Shown: piece after piece, positions 1 to 8,442 of the stretch | Layout of the letters: each line of letters begins with the position of its first letter | How positions within the stretch are numbered: the first letter of the stretch is position 1 | Assembly: GCA_002432425.1 (NCBI GenBank) | Contig: DJEL01000056.1 | Location: 5,908 to 69,907 of the forward strand | Source of the DNA: Lachnospiraceae bacterium UBA5899 | GTDB lineage: Bacteria > Bacillota > Clostridia > Lachnospirales > Lachnospiraceae | Reading direction: 5' to 3' | Length of the DNA: 64,000 nt | Notes under the pieces: model-generated | Database searches by the model: none | Seen by the model: the letters and a program-made list of their open reading frames with translations, nothing else | What the model was told of the DNA's origin: nothing | Position numbers and translations under genes: made by a program

Positions 1-732
1 GCTGCCGCCGTCTATGAGCGCCTGCTTTGTGGAAGTGATGTGGCTTCTTAAACGCACCAGTTCTTCATCCACGCAGACCTTGTCTGCGAAAATGGTAACT
101 TCCATTAAAAGACGGTTTTCATCCACCTGGGCATCCTTAAGTAAATCCTTTACCTTATCGGTGAGCTTCCTTTTATACTCGGCAATGATTTCCGGAGAGC
201 GCTCGGTAATGTAGTCCACATGCTTAAGCATGCCGTCCAGCTTGCCGATTAAGTCGTTGTGTAAATTCTCGCCTTCCTTAATGCGGGTTTCCACCAGTGC
301 CTGCAGGGCGCTCTTTAAGGCCTTGTCCAGCTCTTTCCAGATTTCGTCTTCATCCTCTTCCACATCCTCTAAGGTAAACACATCGGGATACCGGGAAAGG
401 GTGGACGTACGGATATCATTCTCAAGGCCGAAGTCCTCTGCCATCTGTCCCAAATAATTAACATACTCTTCCGCAATCTTTTTGTTATATTTTACACAAC
501 CGGTGGTCTCTGCACAGTCTTCGTATGCAATGTAAATATCCACCTTGCCGCGCTGCATAAAATTCTTCAGTTCATTCCGGATGGATGACTCAAAGAAATT
601 TAATTTCTTCGGCATCTTGATGTTGACATCCAGATATCTGTGGTTGACTGATTTTACTTCTACTGTAAACTTACGGGTACCTTCCACCAGTTCGCATCTG
701 CCGAAGCCCGTCATACTGTTAATCATTTGCAT
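1..732 (-). CDS. yicC: YicC/YloC family endoribonuclease (3' end outside window)
   Basis: The reading frame starts at 732 and runs off the left edge, so the C-terminus is missing. The N-terminus carries the MTGFGR signature typical of YicC/YloC, followed by the VEVKSVNHRYLD stretch that opens this family. Family members are described as endoribonucleases and in Firmicutes usually sit with remA, gmk and rpoZ, which would lie beyond the left edge. An AGGAGG Shine-Dalgarno at 738-743 sits 5 nt from the ATG at 732; an in-frame ATG at 726 is an alternative start. It is transcribed in the same direction as the upstream GNAT and rqcH genes. Family call confident; function from family knowledge. Confidence 0.9.
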   Translation of the reverse strand, partial: MQMINSMTGFGRCELVEGTRKFTVEVKSVNHRYLDVNIKMPKKLNFFESSIRNELKNFMQRGKVDIYIAYEDCAETTGCVKYNKKIAEEYVNYLGQMAEDFGLENDIRTSTLSRYPDVFTLEDVEEDEDEIWKELDKALKSALQALVETRIKEGENLHNDLIGKLDGMLKHVDYITERSPEIIAEYKRKLTDKVKDLLKDAQVDENRLLMEVTIFADKVCVDEELVRLRSHITSTKQALIDGGS

Positions 733-807
733 ACCTTCCTCCTATACAACGCTACCACCCCATATGGTTGCATACTGCATTTATTATAGTGGAAACGCGG
801 GCTTTCG

Positions 808-1383
808 TCAAGTAAAGGCAAACATCCTGCCATACTTTTCTCCCAACATAAAATCATAGATGTTCTGTAAATCCGCCGCCACTTCTTCGTCCGGCATCTG
901 TCTGCCCGTCTGCAGGTAAAAAATACCGAAATCCACACCCGCCACCCGGGTAAGAAGTTCTGTCTGCCGGCAGCCGCTTCGCTTATAAAAACCGTTCCGG
1001 CGAATTCTCATGGCGCGGTCTTCTTCGTCCGCTGCCTTATCCGGGCGTTCCGTTTCGATGATAATACCGTGCATGTCTGTGTAAATCCGCTGCATTTCCT
1101 GTAACATAAGAGCTCCCACGCCCTTGTTGCGGTATTCTTCAAACACCGCCAGATAGTCAAGCAGTATGGTGTTTTTTTCCGGCGCCTGCACGCAGAGGGC
1201 ATACCCTGCCAGCCTGTCCCCATCGTAGACACCGATACCGATATAACCGCCCCGCTCCACCATGCTTTTAATCATAAACACCGGCTTGATTTCCGGCGCC
1301 GGGAAATGTAAGGGGCAACTGTTTTCGTATATGTCCAGCATCTCGTCGGATGACAGGCGCCTGAAAGTATAATTTGTATTCAT
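808..1383 (-). CDS. GNAT family N-acetyltransferase
   Basis: A 191-residue protein with the GNAT fold pattern: an acidic strand (YLAVFEEYRNKGVGALML, residues about 95-112) that matches the acetyl-CoA binding motif A (R/Q-x-x-G-x-G/A), here RNKGVG, followed by an alpha helix and the strand GIIIETERP. The substrate cannot be told from the sequence; small-molecule or protein amines are both possible. The C-terminal 40 residues (acidic, ending KYGRMFAFT) extend past the core domain. An AGGAAG motif precedes the ATG. It lies between rqcH and yicC on the same strand with short gaps, so probable co-transcription. Confidence 0.85.
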   Translation of the reverse strand: MNTNYTFRRLSSDEMLDIYENSCPLHFPAPEIKPVFMIKSMVERGGYIGIGVYDGDRLAGYALCVQAPEKNTILLDYLAVFEEYRNKGVGALMLQEMQRIYTDMHGIIIETERPDKAADEEDRAMRIRRNGFYKRSGCRQTELLTRVAGVDFGIFYLQTGRQMPDEEVAADLQNIYDFMLGEKYGRMFAFT

Positions 1384-1425
1384 GTTCTCTTCCTGTTCTG
1401 TTTTTGGTGCCGGGCACCTTTTTTA

Positions 1426-3174
1426 TTACGCGTCGGCTCTTTTTATATCCGAAATATCCGTGTCCGCCATCATGGAGTAATTGGTATAGTATACCACAAA
1501 GCCCGGCTTGCCGCCGTTCGGCTTCTTCACCTGCTTTTTCTCCACGTAGTCCACTTCCGCCTTGTTCTGACTGCTTGCGGAGGAATAATGGGCTGCCAGC
1601 CTTGCCGCATCCTCATAGGTGGCATCCGGCAGTTCGCCCCTGCCCTTGTTTTTTACAATGACATGGGAACCGGGACAGCCTTTGGCGTGGAACCACCAGT
1701 CGCCGCCATCGGCAAGCTTAAACGTAAGCTCCTCATTCTGCAGGTTGTTTTTGCCCACATAGATGTCGTAGCCGTCACGGCTGATATAATGGAAGGGCTT
1801 GCTGGTTACCTTCCCCTTTTTGCCGCCGCTCCTTTTTTTCATATAGCCGCTTTCCTGCAGCTCCTCCCGGATTTGCAGAAGGTCTTCTTCCCCGGCTGCA
1901 ATCTGTAAGGCTACCTCAATGGACTTTAAGTGTTCGATTTCCTCTCCCACTTCCTTGGTGAGCTTGCTTAACGCCTCGTAGGTTCTCTTCATCTTATTGT
2001 ATTTGTCAAAATACTTCTTCGCATTTTCCGCCGCCGTAAGGGTCGGGTCAAGGGGAATTTTCACCGTTTCCCCGTTGTAATAATTGACCGCCTCCAATGA
2101 CTTGTCGCCGGGTGCGGCACTGTAGCCGTAGGTATGCAGAAGTTCCCCGTACACCCGGTAGGTATCCCGCTTTTCCGTATCCTTCATCTGCTGCAGCTGC
2201 ACATCGTATTTTTTCACATTGCGTTCCAGCGCCGTGTGGACGATTTTCTGCAAATCCGTGGAGCGCTGACGGATACGGATTTGGGCATTCTTCTGCGCAA
2301 AATAGGTTTCCAGCACCTCGGACATACTGTTGTAAGGCTTGCATTCATGCACGCCGTCTTCGTAAATCGTCAAATCAAATGCCGCAAATTCCACCGGCTT
2401 TTTGCCTTCGTAGACAATGCAGGGAGTAAACTTGCCGTCCTCTATGTCATTACGGATGTCCGCCCATTCTTTGTAAATGTTTGTTATCTCTTCATCGGAA
2501 AGCGCCGCCGTGGGAAGCTCGCCGTCCACCCCCGCCCTGTGGCAGATTTCCTGTCCCATAATGGGAGAAATGCCCGTAAAGGAAGTGTAGAATGCCTTGA
2601 ATGCCGGCATGGGCGCTTCCTTCATAACGGTTAAAAATTCCTCTTTTGTCACCGTCATGGCATCTTTCTTATGGGTGGTATCGGCAATGAAATACATCTT
2701 GCCGGGAAGCACTTCCCGGACGGAGCTCACCAGCGCCGATACTCTCTTGATGCTGTCGATGATGATATCATTGTCGTCGCAGAAAATGATGTTGCTGTAT
2801 TTTCCCATGATTTCCACAATCAGTTTTTTCCGGCAGAGGTCGCCCATTTCGTTTAAGTGTTCCATTTCTATGGTGACGATACGCTCCAGTCCCGGCTGGG
2901 TAATGTCCACAATTCTGCCGTTTTGTAAGTGCTTACGCAGAAGCATGCAGAAATTGGGCGCCGTCATGGGGCTGGGTTTGTTCTGTGCCGATACATAAAG
3001 AAGCGGCAGGGAAGCACCTGCCGAAATCAGAAGACGGTATTGTCCGTGCGGCTGTTTGATGGTAAAAATCATCTCGTCCGGCTCCGGCTGGGCGATTTTG
3101 TAAATACGCCCGCCGATTAATACGTCCTTCATTTCCTGTACTACATTTGCTATGGTTATTCCGTCAAAAGCCAT
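1426..3174 (-). CDS. rqcH: NFACT family protein RqcH (Rqc2 homolog)
   Basis: A 582-residue protein with the NFACT architecture: N-terminal NFACT-N domain beginning MAFDGITIANVVQEM, helix-hairpin-helix and coiled-coil middle (about 270-440), and a C-terminal NFACT-R domain (GYDIYVGKNNLQNEEL, then DWWFHAKGCPGSHVIV). RqcH binds stalled 50S-peptidyl-tRNA complexes and adds C-terminal alanine tails to incomplete peptides; older annotation calls it fibronectin-binding protein FbpA. An AAAGGAG Shine-Dalgarno precedes the ATG. Length is normal for the family. Placement next to yicC is commonly seen in Lachnospiraceae. Confidence 0.93.
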   Translation of the reverse strand: MAFDGITIANVVQEMKDVLIGGRIYKIAQPEPDEMIFTIKQPHGQYRLLISAGASLPLLYVSAQNKPSPMTAPNFCMLLRKHLQNGRIVDITQPGLERIVTIEMEHLNEMGDLCRKKLIVEIMGKYSNIIFCDDNDIIIDSIKRVSALVSSVREVLPGKMYFIADTTHKKDAMTVTKEEFLTVMKEAPMPAFKAFYTSFTGISPIMGQEICHRAGVDGELPTAALSDEEITNIYKEWADIRNDIEDGKFTPCIVYEGKKPVEFAAFDLTIYEDGVHECKPYNSMSEVLETYFAQKNAQIRIRQRSTDLQKIVHTALERNVKKYDVQLQQMKDTEKRDTYRVYGELLHTYGYSAAPGDKSLEAVNYYNGETVKIPLDPTLTAAENAKKYFDKYNKMKRTYEALSKLTKEVGEEIEHLKSIEVALQIAAGEEDLLQIREELQESGYMKKRSGGKKGKVTSKPFHYISRDGYDIYVGKNNLQNEELTFKLADGGDWWFHAKGCPGSHVIVKNKGRGELPDATYEDAARLAAHYSSASSQNKAEVDYVEKKQVKKPNGGKPGFVVYYTNYSMMADTDISDIKRADA

Positions 3175-3243
3175 GTCGGCTCCTTTCTGTTTCCTGATTT
3201 CGCAGGGTAGTTTCCCCCTGCGAACGGTTTCCCCGTTCCGTTT

Positions 3244-5022
3244 TTACATTAAATGCAGCTTCTTTGCCGCCTTTACCATAAGATAGCCCTTGGGCAGCTC
3301 CCGCAGTTCTTTTTCACTGATGCCCCTGAAAAGGATTTCCAGTACAAAGTATACCACGCAGCCCACTAAAACAGCCGGGATGAGGGCAATGGCATTCTGC
3401 ATTCTGCCGGGATATTCTCCGCCGCCCATAAGCGCATGGATACCGGCGTAAGTACCGTAAGCAGCCAGTCCCATAAAGACGGAAGCCACAAAGGGTACAA
3501 TAAAAGTCTTAAAAATTTCCTGTCTGTAATGCATGTACCTGCGGATGGAACGCTGGTTTAAGAAGCACATCATGCCGGAATATACGATTTCCGCAATGAC
3601 CAGCGCATACATATCCAGTCCGGTAAACAGTAAAAGCAGCGCCGTAATCACGGTCTGGATCACCAGCGCCACCGCAGCGTTCTTCACCGGTACTCTTACC
3701 TGTCCGATACCCTGCAGAATGGAATTTGTCAGGGTTGACAGGGAATACAGAATAATGGATACGGCAAGCAGCATCAGCAGTCTGGATGCCATATCAATGG
3801 AAACTTTCTGGGGGAACAAAAGCCAGGTAATGGGACGCGCCAGCACCGCAATGCCCACCGTGGCGGGAATGGCGATAAACATGGTGGTTTTCACCGCCTG
3901 CGCCGTTTTCCTGCGGGCGCCTTTTATGTCCCCGCTGCCAGCCAGTGCCGATACCGTCGGCAGAATAGCGGAGGCTATGGCTGTGGAAATCGCAATGGGA
4001 ATTTTGGAAATGACCACTGCCTTACCGGAAAAAATACCGTAGCGGGTGGATATTTCCGTGTTTTCCATGTTCTTTTTTTCTGCCGCTATATACGTGTAAA
4101 CAGTCTGATTAACCACTGTCGTCAGATTGTAAATTGCCGTGCTTAAAATAAAGGGAATAATCACACCGGTAATGGTTTTTATGATTTCCCCATACTCTTC
4201 CACCGGGTGCCTGTCGCGCTCGATGCGCCGGTAGATGGTGCCCTTGTTCAACAGATAAACCGCCCACATGAAAAGCAGGGCAATCAGTACGCCGGAGCCG
4301 GTGCCCAGCGCGCTGCCGATGGCACCGTAAAGGGCATGTTTCGTGTTCCATGCCTGCTGCTCGTCGGAAAGCACATAGGTCGCAATGCCGTTTTCATCAG
4401 TCTGCTCCTCTGCCATTTCCTGTACAACGGTGCTTCCGAGGCTTACGGAATGGTCGTCGTTTATCACATATTTATCCGTGGTGGAAAGCATCAGGATAAT
4501 CAGAAGATACGCCGCGCCGATGCTGACCACGGCATTCAGTATCTGTTCAATAATCTGGGATACAGAGGTCTGCACCATGCTGCGGTGCGCCTGAAAATAT
4601 CCTCTCAATACACCCAAAAGTCCGTACAGAAAAACCGTGGGGGCAAAAACTCTCACGACCTGCACCGCCGGTCCCCTGGTCAGAAAGCCCGCACCGAAAA
4701 ACAATACCATACTCGCCAGTCCGCCCACAATGAGTACATAATAAACCGCACAGGTAAATACCCTGTGTGCATTCCGGTATTCATGGGTGGCAAGTTTCTG
4801 GGCAATAACCTTGGAAATAGCGGACGGGATGCTGTAAGAAGATATCAGAAGTATCATGGTATAGATATTGTACGCTGCCTGGTAATAGCCGTTTCCTTCA
4901 TCACCGATAACAGCAGCTAAAGGGCTTCTGTAAAGAAGCCCTATAATTCTGCAGATAATTCCGGCTGCCGCCAGAATTCCGGCCTGTATGATAAAACCGT
5001 TTTTGTTGCTACTTTTGCTCAT
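3244..5022 (-). CDS. MATE/MurJ-like polysaccharide flippase (SpoVB type)
   Basis: A 592-residue polytopic membrane protein of the MOP flippase superfamily; the opening GILAAAGIICRIIGLLYR and the ISKVIAQKLA segment are typical of the SpoVB/YtgP/MurJ-like group that moves lipid-linked wall or polysaccharide precursors. About 14 hydrophobic segments are visible. A soluble insertion of roughly 50 residues (about 180-230, acidic, KYVINDDHSVSLGSTVVQ region) interrupts the membrane domain between two helices, longer than I expect in this family. No strong Shine-Dalgarno is seen before the ATG. The substrate is unknown; a peptidoglycan precursor or a spore cortex role is possible by analogy only. Confidence 0.8.
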   Translation of the reverse strand: MSKSSNKNGFIIQAGILAAAGIICRIIGLLYRSPLAAVIGDEGNGYYQAAYNIYTMILLISSYSIPSAISKVIAQKLATHEYRNAHRVFTCAVYYVLIVGGLASMVLFFGAGFLTRGPAVQVVRVFAPTVFLYGLLGVLRGYFQAHRSMVQTSVSQIIEQILNAVVSIGAAYLLIILMLSTTDKYVINDDHSVSLGSTVVQEMAEEQTDENGIATYVLSDEQQAWNTKHALYGAIGSALGTGSGVLIALLFMWAVYLLNKGTIYRRIERDRHPVEEYGEIIKTITGVIIPFILSTAIYNLTTVVNQTVYTYIAAEKKNMENTEISTRYGIFSGKAVVISKIPIAISTAIASAILPTVSALAGSGDIKGARRKTAQAVKTTMFIAIPATVGIAVLARPITWLLFPQKVSIDMASRLLMLLAVSIILYSLSTLTNSILQGIGQVRVPVKNAAVALVIQTVITALLLLFTGLDMYALVIAEIVYSGMMCFLNQRSIRRYMHYRQEIFKTFIVPFVASVFMGLAAYGTYAGIHALMGGGEYPGRMQNAIALIPAVLVGCVVYFVLEILFRGISEKELRELPKGYLMVKAAKKLHLM

Positions 5023-5077
5023 TTTAAATCAAATCCTAACCGAAACCCAGCAACCGTTCCGCTTTCTGTGCCGACTC

Positions 5078-6526
5078 TTAGCGGTCAATCAGCCAGTCAT
5101 ACATCTCCTGATATTTGCCTGCCGATACATGCCATGAGAAGTCTGCCGCCATGCCGCGGTCGATAATCTTGTTCCATTCTCTCTTCTTGTCGTAATATAC
5201 ATGCTCTGCATAGCGAATGGTGCGAAGCATTTCATGCGCATTGTAGTTGGCAAAGGAAAATCCGGTGCCGGTTCCTTCGTATTCGTTGTAGGGCTGTACG
5301 GTATCCTTCAGTCCGCCGGTCTCCCTGACAATGGGAACCGTGCCGTAGCGCAGGGCGATTAACTGGCTTAAACCGCAGGGCTCAAACAGGGACGGCATAA
5401 GGTAGGCGTCGCATGCCGCATAAATCTTGTGGGAGAGGTCTTCGGAGTAATAAATATTGGCGGAAACGCGGTCCGCATACTTCCAGTCGAAGTGACGGAA
5501 CATGTTTTCGTAGCGTTCTTCTCCGGTACCCAGTACCACAATCTGTACATTGTCCTGGCAGAGCTCATCCATTACATAAGCCACCAGATCGAGTCCCTTC
5601 TGGTCTGTCAGACGGGAAACGATACCAATCATGAACTTTCTGTCATCCTGCGCCAGATTCAGCTCTTTCTGCAGGGCGCGTTTGTTCTTTACCTTTTCCT
5701 TGCGGAAGGTAATGGGGTCATACTTGAACGGTATGTACGCATCCGTTGCCGGATTGAATTCGTCGTAGTCGATGCCGTTTACAATACCGCGGAGGTCATG
5801 TGCCCTTGCATTCAGAAGTCCGTTTAAGCCCTCGCCGTAGAAATCGGTCTTGATTTCCTCTGCGTATGTCTGGCTTACGGTGGTAATCGCATCCGCAAAT
5901 ACCAGACCGCCCTTTAAGAGGTTGGCATCCTTGTAGCATTCCAGTTTATCCGGTGTAAAGTAATAGTCCGGAAGACCCGTGATATTCTGTACTGCCTTTA
6001 CATCCCATCTTCCCTGGAATTTCAGGTTATGGATGGTCATAACGGACTTTACGTTCCAGAAGAAGGAATTGCCGCGGAACCGTTCCTTTAAGTACACGGG
6101 AATAAGACCCGTCTGCCAGTCGTGGCAATGAATGATGTCGGGTTTAAAGCCAATTAAGGGCAATGCGGAAAGCACGGCCTTACAGAAATAAGAATATTTC
6201 TCGATTTCAAACAAAACATCATCCCCATAGGGTTTGAAACCGTTGAAATAATGCTCGTTGTCAATGAAGTAATACTGGATTCCGTCCACATTGGCACCCA
6301 ATACCCCCACGTACTCCTCGTGCCAGTTGAAATCCATATAAAAATGTGTGATGTACTGCAGTTTCTCCTGCATCTGCGGTTTCATACAGGTATATCTCGG
6401 CAGAATAACCCGTACATCATAGTACTCTTTGTCAATACATTTCGGCAGTGAGCCCACAACATCCGCAAGACCGCCTGTTTTGATAAAGGGCACGCCTTCC
6501 GATGCTGCAAATAAAATGTTCTTCAA
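5078..6526 (-). CDS. glgA: Glycogen synthase (ADP-glucose type)
   Basis: A 482-residue GT5 glycogen/starch synthase, full length. It transfers glucose from ADP-glucose to the non-reducing end of alpha-1,4-glucan. Visible motifs: the N-terminal KTGGLADVVG loop (ADP-glucose binding), HCHDWQTGLIPVY, and the C-terminal EPCGLSQLIALRYGTVPIVRETGGL block with the catalytic Glu. The start is a TTG (6524-6526), chosen because a GGGAGGG Shine-Dalgarno (6534-6540) lies 7 nt upstream and the protein begins at the family's first beta strand (KNILFAASE). No other glycogen genes are in the window; it lies immediately downstream of the Spo0A-like gene. Confidence 0.95.
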   Translation of the reverse strand: MKNILFAASEGVPFIKTGGLADVVGSLPKCIDKEYYDVRVILPRYTCMKPQMQEKLQYITHFYMDFNWHEEYVGVLGANVDGIQYYFIDNEHYFNGFKPYGDDVLFEIEKYSYFCKAVLSALPLIGFKPDIIHCHDWQTGLIPVYLKERFRGNSFFWNVKSVMTIHNLKFQGRWDVKAVQNITGLPDYYFTPDKLECYKDANLLKGGLVFADAITTVSQTYAEEIKTDFYGEGLNGLLNARAHDLRGIVNGIDYDEFNPATDAYIPFKYDPITFRKEKVKNKRALQKELNLAQDDRKFMIGIVSRLTDQKGLDLVAYVMDELCQDNVQIVVLGTGEERYENMFRHFDWKYADRVSANIYYSEDLSHKIYAACDAYLMPSLFEPCGLSQLIALRYGTVPIVRETGGLKDTVQPYNEYEGTGTGFSFANYNAHEMLRTIRYAEHVYYDKKREWNKIIDRGMAADFSWHVSAGKYQEMYDWLIDR

Positions 6527-6533
6527 AAGAAAT

Positions 6534-6589
6534 CCCTCCCATATCAGCTTAGTTTTTTTTATTATACATCAATGGGAGGGTATTTTAAA
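6534..6589 (-). promoter_or_regulatory. glgA promoter with inverted repeat covering the Shine-Dalgarno
   Basis: On the minus strand a -35 TTTAAA (6589-6584) and a -10 TATAAT (6566-6561) are separated by 17 nt. A perfect 9-bp inverted repeat flanks the -10: CCCTCCCAT on the minus strand (6580-6572) and ATGGGAGGG (6542-6534), the latter containing the glgA Shine-Dalgarno. A transcript starting at this promoter would lack the first arm, whereas read-through RNA from the Spo0A-like gene would contain both arms and could hide the Shine-Dalgarno. The mechanism is inferred. Confidence 0.6.
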
Positions 6590-6592
6590 GAT

Positions 6593-7114
6593 TTAATTTC
6601 GGTATTTCAGTCGGATACGATCCGCAATCAGGGCGATAAACTCGGAATTGGTAGGTTTTCCCTTGCCGGTGTTTATGGTATAGCCGAAAAGGGCATCCAG
6701 CGTTTCCATTCTTCCCCTGCTCCACGCCACTTCAATGGCGTGCCGTATGGCTCTTTCCACACGGCTCGGCGTGGTTCCGAAGCGCTTCGCGATGGTGGGA
6801 TACAGAATTTTCGTGATAGAGCTTAACATGGTGGTATCCTCCACGGACATCATGATTGCCTCCCGTAAATACTGGTATCCTTTGATATGTGCCGGCACGC
6901 CGATTTCATGTATCATATCCGTGACGTCCTGCTCCAAATCCCGCGTTTCCGCTTCTTTCTTTATTTCTTCGACCTTCGTTTTCTCCTGCGTCTTATCTTT
7001 TCCGGACGGAACCGTAATCATAATCTGGAATTCTTTGTCGCAGTTTATAAGCTGGCCCAGTATTTTGTATAACTTTTCATTATCTTTGGTGGTCATCAAG
7101 TTGAGTTGTTCCAT
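6593..7114 (-). CDS. Spo0A-like regulator with DNA-binding domain but a truncated receiver
   Basis: A 173-residue protein. Residues about 64-173 are a clear Spo0A C-terminal DNA-binding domain, with the recognition region [18 protein letters not shown] and the [16 protein letters not shown] tail essentially as in Bacillus Spo0A. Full-length Spo0A is about 265 residues; here the receiver is missing apart from a segment at residues 8-40 ([16 protein letters not shown]...) that resembles its first strand and helix (Bacillus DDNRELVSLLSEYI). The phosphoacceptor Asp and the conserved receiver Lys are absent. A highly charged linker (about 41-63) follows. The gene occupies the usual spo0A position after spoIVB, separated from it by a GH5 gene. 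No frameshift or upstream receiver remnant is visible in 7115-7311. In Bacillus the isolated C-terminal domain is active without phosphorylation, so this protein may bind DNA constitutively (inference). A full-length Spo0A could exist elsewhere. Confidence 0.85.
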   Translation of the reverse strand: MEQLNLMTTKDNEKLYKILGQLINCDKEFQIMITVPSGKDKTQEKTKVEEIKKEAETRDLEQDVTDMIHEIGVPAHIKGYQYLREAIMMSVEDTTMLSSITKILYPTIAKRFGTTPSRVERAIRHAIEVAWSRGRMETLDALFGYTINTGKGKPTNSEFIALIADRIRLKYRN

Positions 7115-7162
7115 GATAACACCTATACCTTTCCTTTTTTCTGCAAAAAGTTTTCAAAATTT

Positions 7163-7192
7163 ATTATACAGTTTTGACGCAATTTGGCGCAA
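7163..7192 (-). promoter_or_regulatory. Promoter of the Spo0A-like gene overlapped by a tandem 10-bp repeat
   Basis: On the minus strand a -10 TATAAT (7168-7163) is preceded at 18 nt by TTGCGC (7192-7187). Two directly abutting 10-mers, TTGCGCCAAA (7192-7183) and TTGCGTCAAA (7182-7173), differ at one base and cover the -35 and spacer. Read on the plus strand they are TTTGRCGCAA-like and match most positions of the Spo0A box (TTTGTCRAA), with mismatches. Spo0A C-domains bind head-to-tail on boxes spaced about one helical turn, so autoregulation is plausible but unproven. Confidence 0.6.
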
Positions 7193-7203
7193 CCTGTACT
7201 CAT

Positions 7204-7306
7204 CGCATAATATTTACAAATTCCGCATATTCAAAAATACCATGGAATTTCGGGACGCATTGTGCTGTCCTTTGTCATTCCATGGTATTCCCTGTCTTAT
7301 TATGCG
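7204..7306 (-). terminator. Nested inverted repeats / terminator after the GH5 gene
   Basis: A perfect 13-bp inverted repeat (7236-7248 with 7277-7289, arms containing CCATGG) is followed on the minus strand by five Ts, fitting a terminator for the GH5 gene whose stop is at 7312. A second, outer repeat CGCATAATA (7204-7212) / TATTATGCG (7298-7306) encloses it. The 28-nt loop of the inner hairpin is long for a terminator. Confidence 0.55.
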
Positions 7307-7311
7307 AAATT

Positions 7312-8442
7312 TTACCGGTAATTCGCAAGCATGGCATGAAGCATTTCCGGATAATAGATTTTCCGGTTTCTTCTGTCAATCATGGCAAAATTCTCACTGC
7401 CGATGTTCGTGCCGTTGTTGTCCCATAAAAAGCAGGACATTTTATCGGCGGATGCCTTTTTTGTGTAATCCTCCGCCCAGGCAACGCGGTCTTCGTAGTT
7501 GTCCTTGTTGATGGCTCCCATTTCCCCGATGACCACGCCGTATCCGTTTTTCACAAACTTTTCGTAAAGGTCATCCAGAAAAGACAGCTCCGATACCCTC
7601 TCCTCGGTCCACTCCGTATAACCGTTTGCGTTCATGGCAAAATCATACGGGGAATAGGCGTGCACGGAAAGCATCACTCTGTCCGCTTCGTCCTCCGGCA
7701 TGGAAAAGACATCGGACAGGGCATTCTGGGCGGAAGCGGCATTGCTCGGCACCATCAGGTAGCGGGTTTTGTTGTAATGTTCCCCGCTCCGCACCGTATC
7801 CACAAAGATCTGGTTCATTTCCACGATGCAGCGGATGGACTCCAGTCCGTCCGGGTCGTTTTCCGTAAACCACCATTCCTTGGCGGTGTTAATCAGCCGC
7901 GGTTCGTTCATGGACTCGAAAATCAGTCTTTCGTCATAGTCCTTAAACCGCTCGCTTATCTGGGTCCAGACGGCGGCAAGATATGCCTTTCCGTTCTCTA
8001 AATTTTCCTCGGAAGGAAAATATTTTTCACAGTCGTGATGGGAATTCAAAATCACATACATGCCCGCATCCAGTCCGTAGTCCACAACCTCCTGCACCCG
8101 GTTCATCCATATTTCGTCAATGGTGTAGTCGTCATTCATATGGCTGCTCCAGGTCACCGGAATACGAATGCTGGTAAAGCCCGCTTCCTTCACATACTCT
8201 ATCATTTTCTTTGTGGTCTTGGGCTGTCCCCAGGCAGTTTCCGCATTCAGAAGTCTGGTGCCGGTGGACTCCAGTGTGTTTCCGAGATTCCATCCCAGCT
8301 TCAGGCTGTATGCAAAATCCACGGAATTGTCCGCTATTGGCAGGGTTCCGTTTCCTTCTCTTTCGTTTGCCTTGCTTCCGCACCCTGTGAGGCTTGCGAG
8401 CATACATGCCGTAAGCAGCAGGGTTGTTAAAAATCGTTTCAT
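7312..8442 (-). CDS. Glycoside hydrolase family 5 (cellulase-like) lipoprotein
   Basis: A 376-residue secreted lipoprotein: N-terminal signal MKRFLTTLLLTACMLASLTGC with a lipobox Cys at residue 21, then a GH5 barrel. The opening LKLGWNLGNTLES is the typical GH5 start, the acid/base Glu is in FESMNEPRL, and the nucleophile Glu is in VVIGEMGAI. These point to a retaining beta-glucanase (endoglucanase or related beta-1,4 activity); the exact substrate is not readable. It anchors outside the membrane. Its position between spoIVB and the Spo0A-like gene breaks a normally tight sporulation gene pair, suggesting insertion. A terminator-like repeat follows. Confidence 0.92.
   Translation of the reverse strand: MKRFLTTLLLTACMLASLTGCGSKANEREGNGTLPIADNSVDFAYSLKLGWNLGNTLESTGTRLLNAETAWGQPKTTKKMIEYVKEAGFTSIRIPVTWSSHMNDDYTIDEIWMNRVQEVVDYGLDAGMYVILNSHHDCEKYFPSEENLENGKAYLAAVWTQISERFKDYDERLIFESMNEPRLINTAKEWWFTENDPDGLESIRCIVEMNQIFVDTVRSGEHYNKTRYLMVPSNAASAQNALSDVFSMPEDEADRVMLSVHAYSPYDFAMNANGYTEWTEERVSELSFLDDLYEKFVKNGYGVVIGEMGAINKDNYEDRVAWAEDYTKKASADKMSCFLWDNNGTNIGSENFAMIDRRNRKIYYPEMLHAMLANYR

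Noticed and set aside
4207..4920. A 237-codon plus-strand open frame
   Set aside because: It is antisense to the flippase gene and shows no family features; long antisense frames are common in this GC range.
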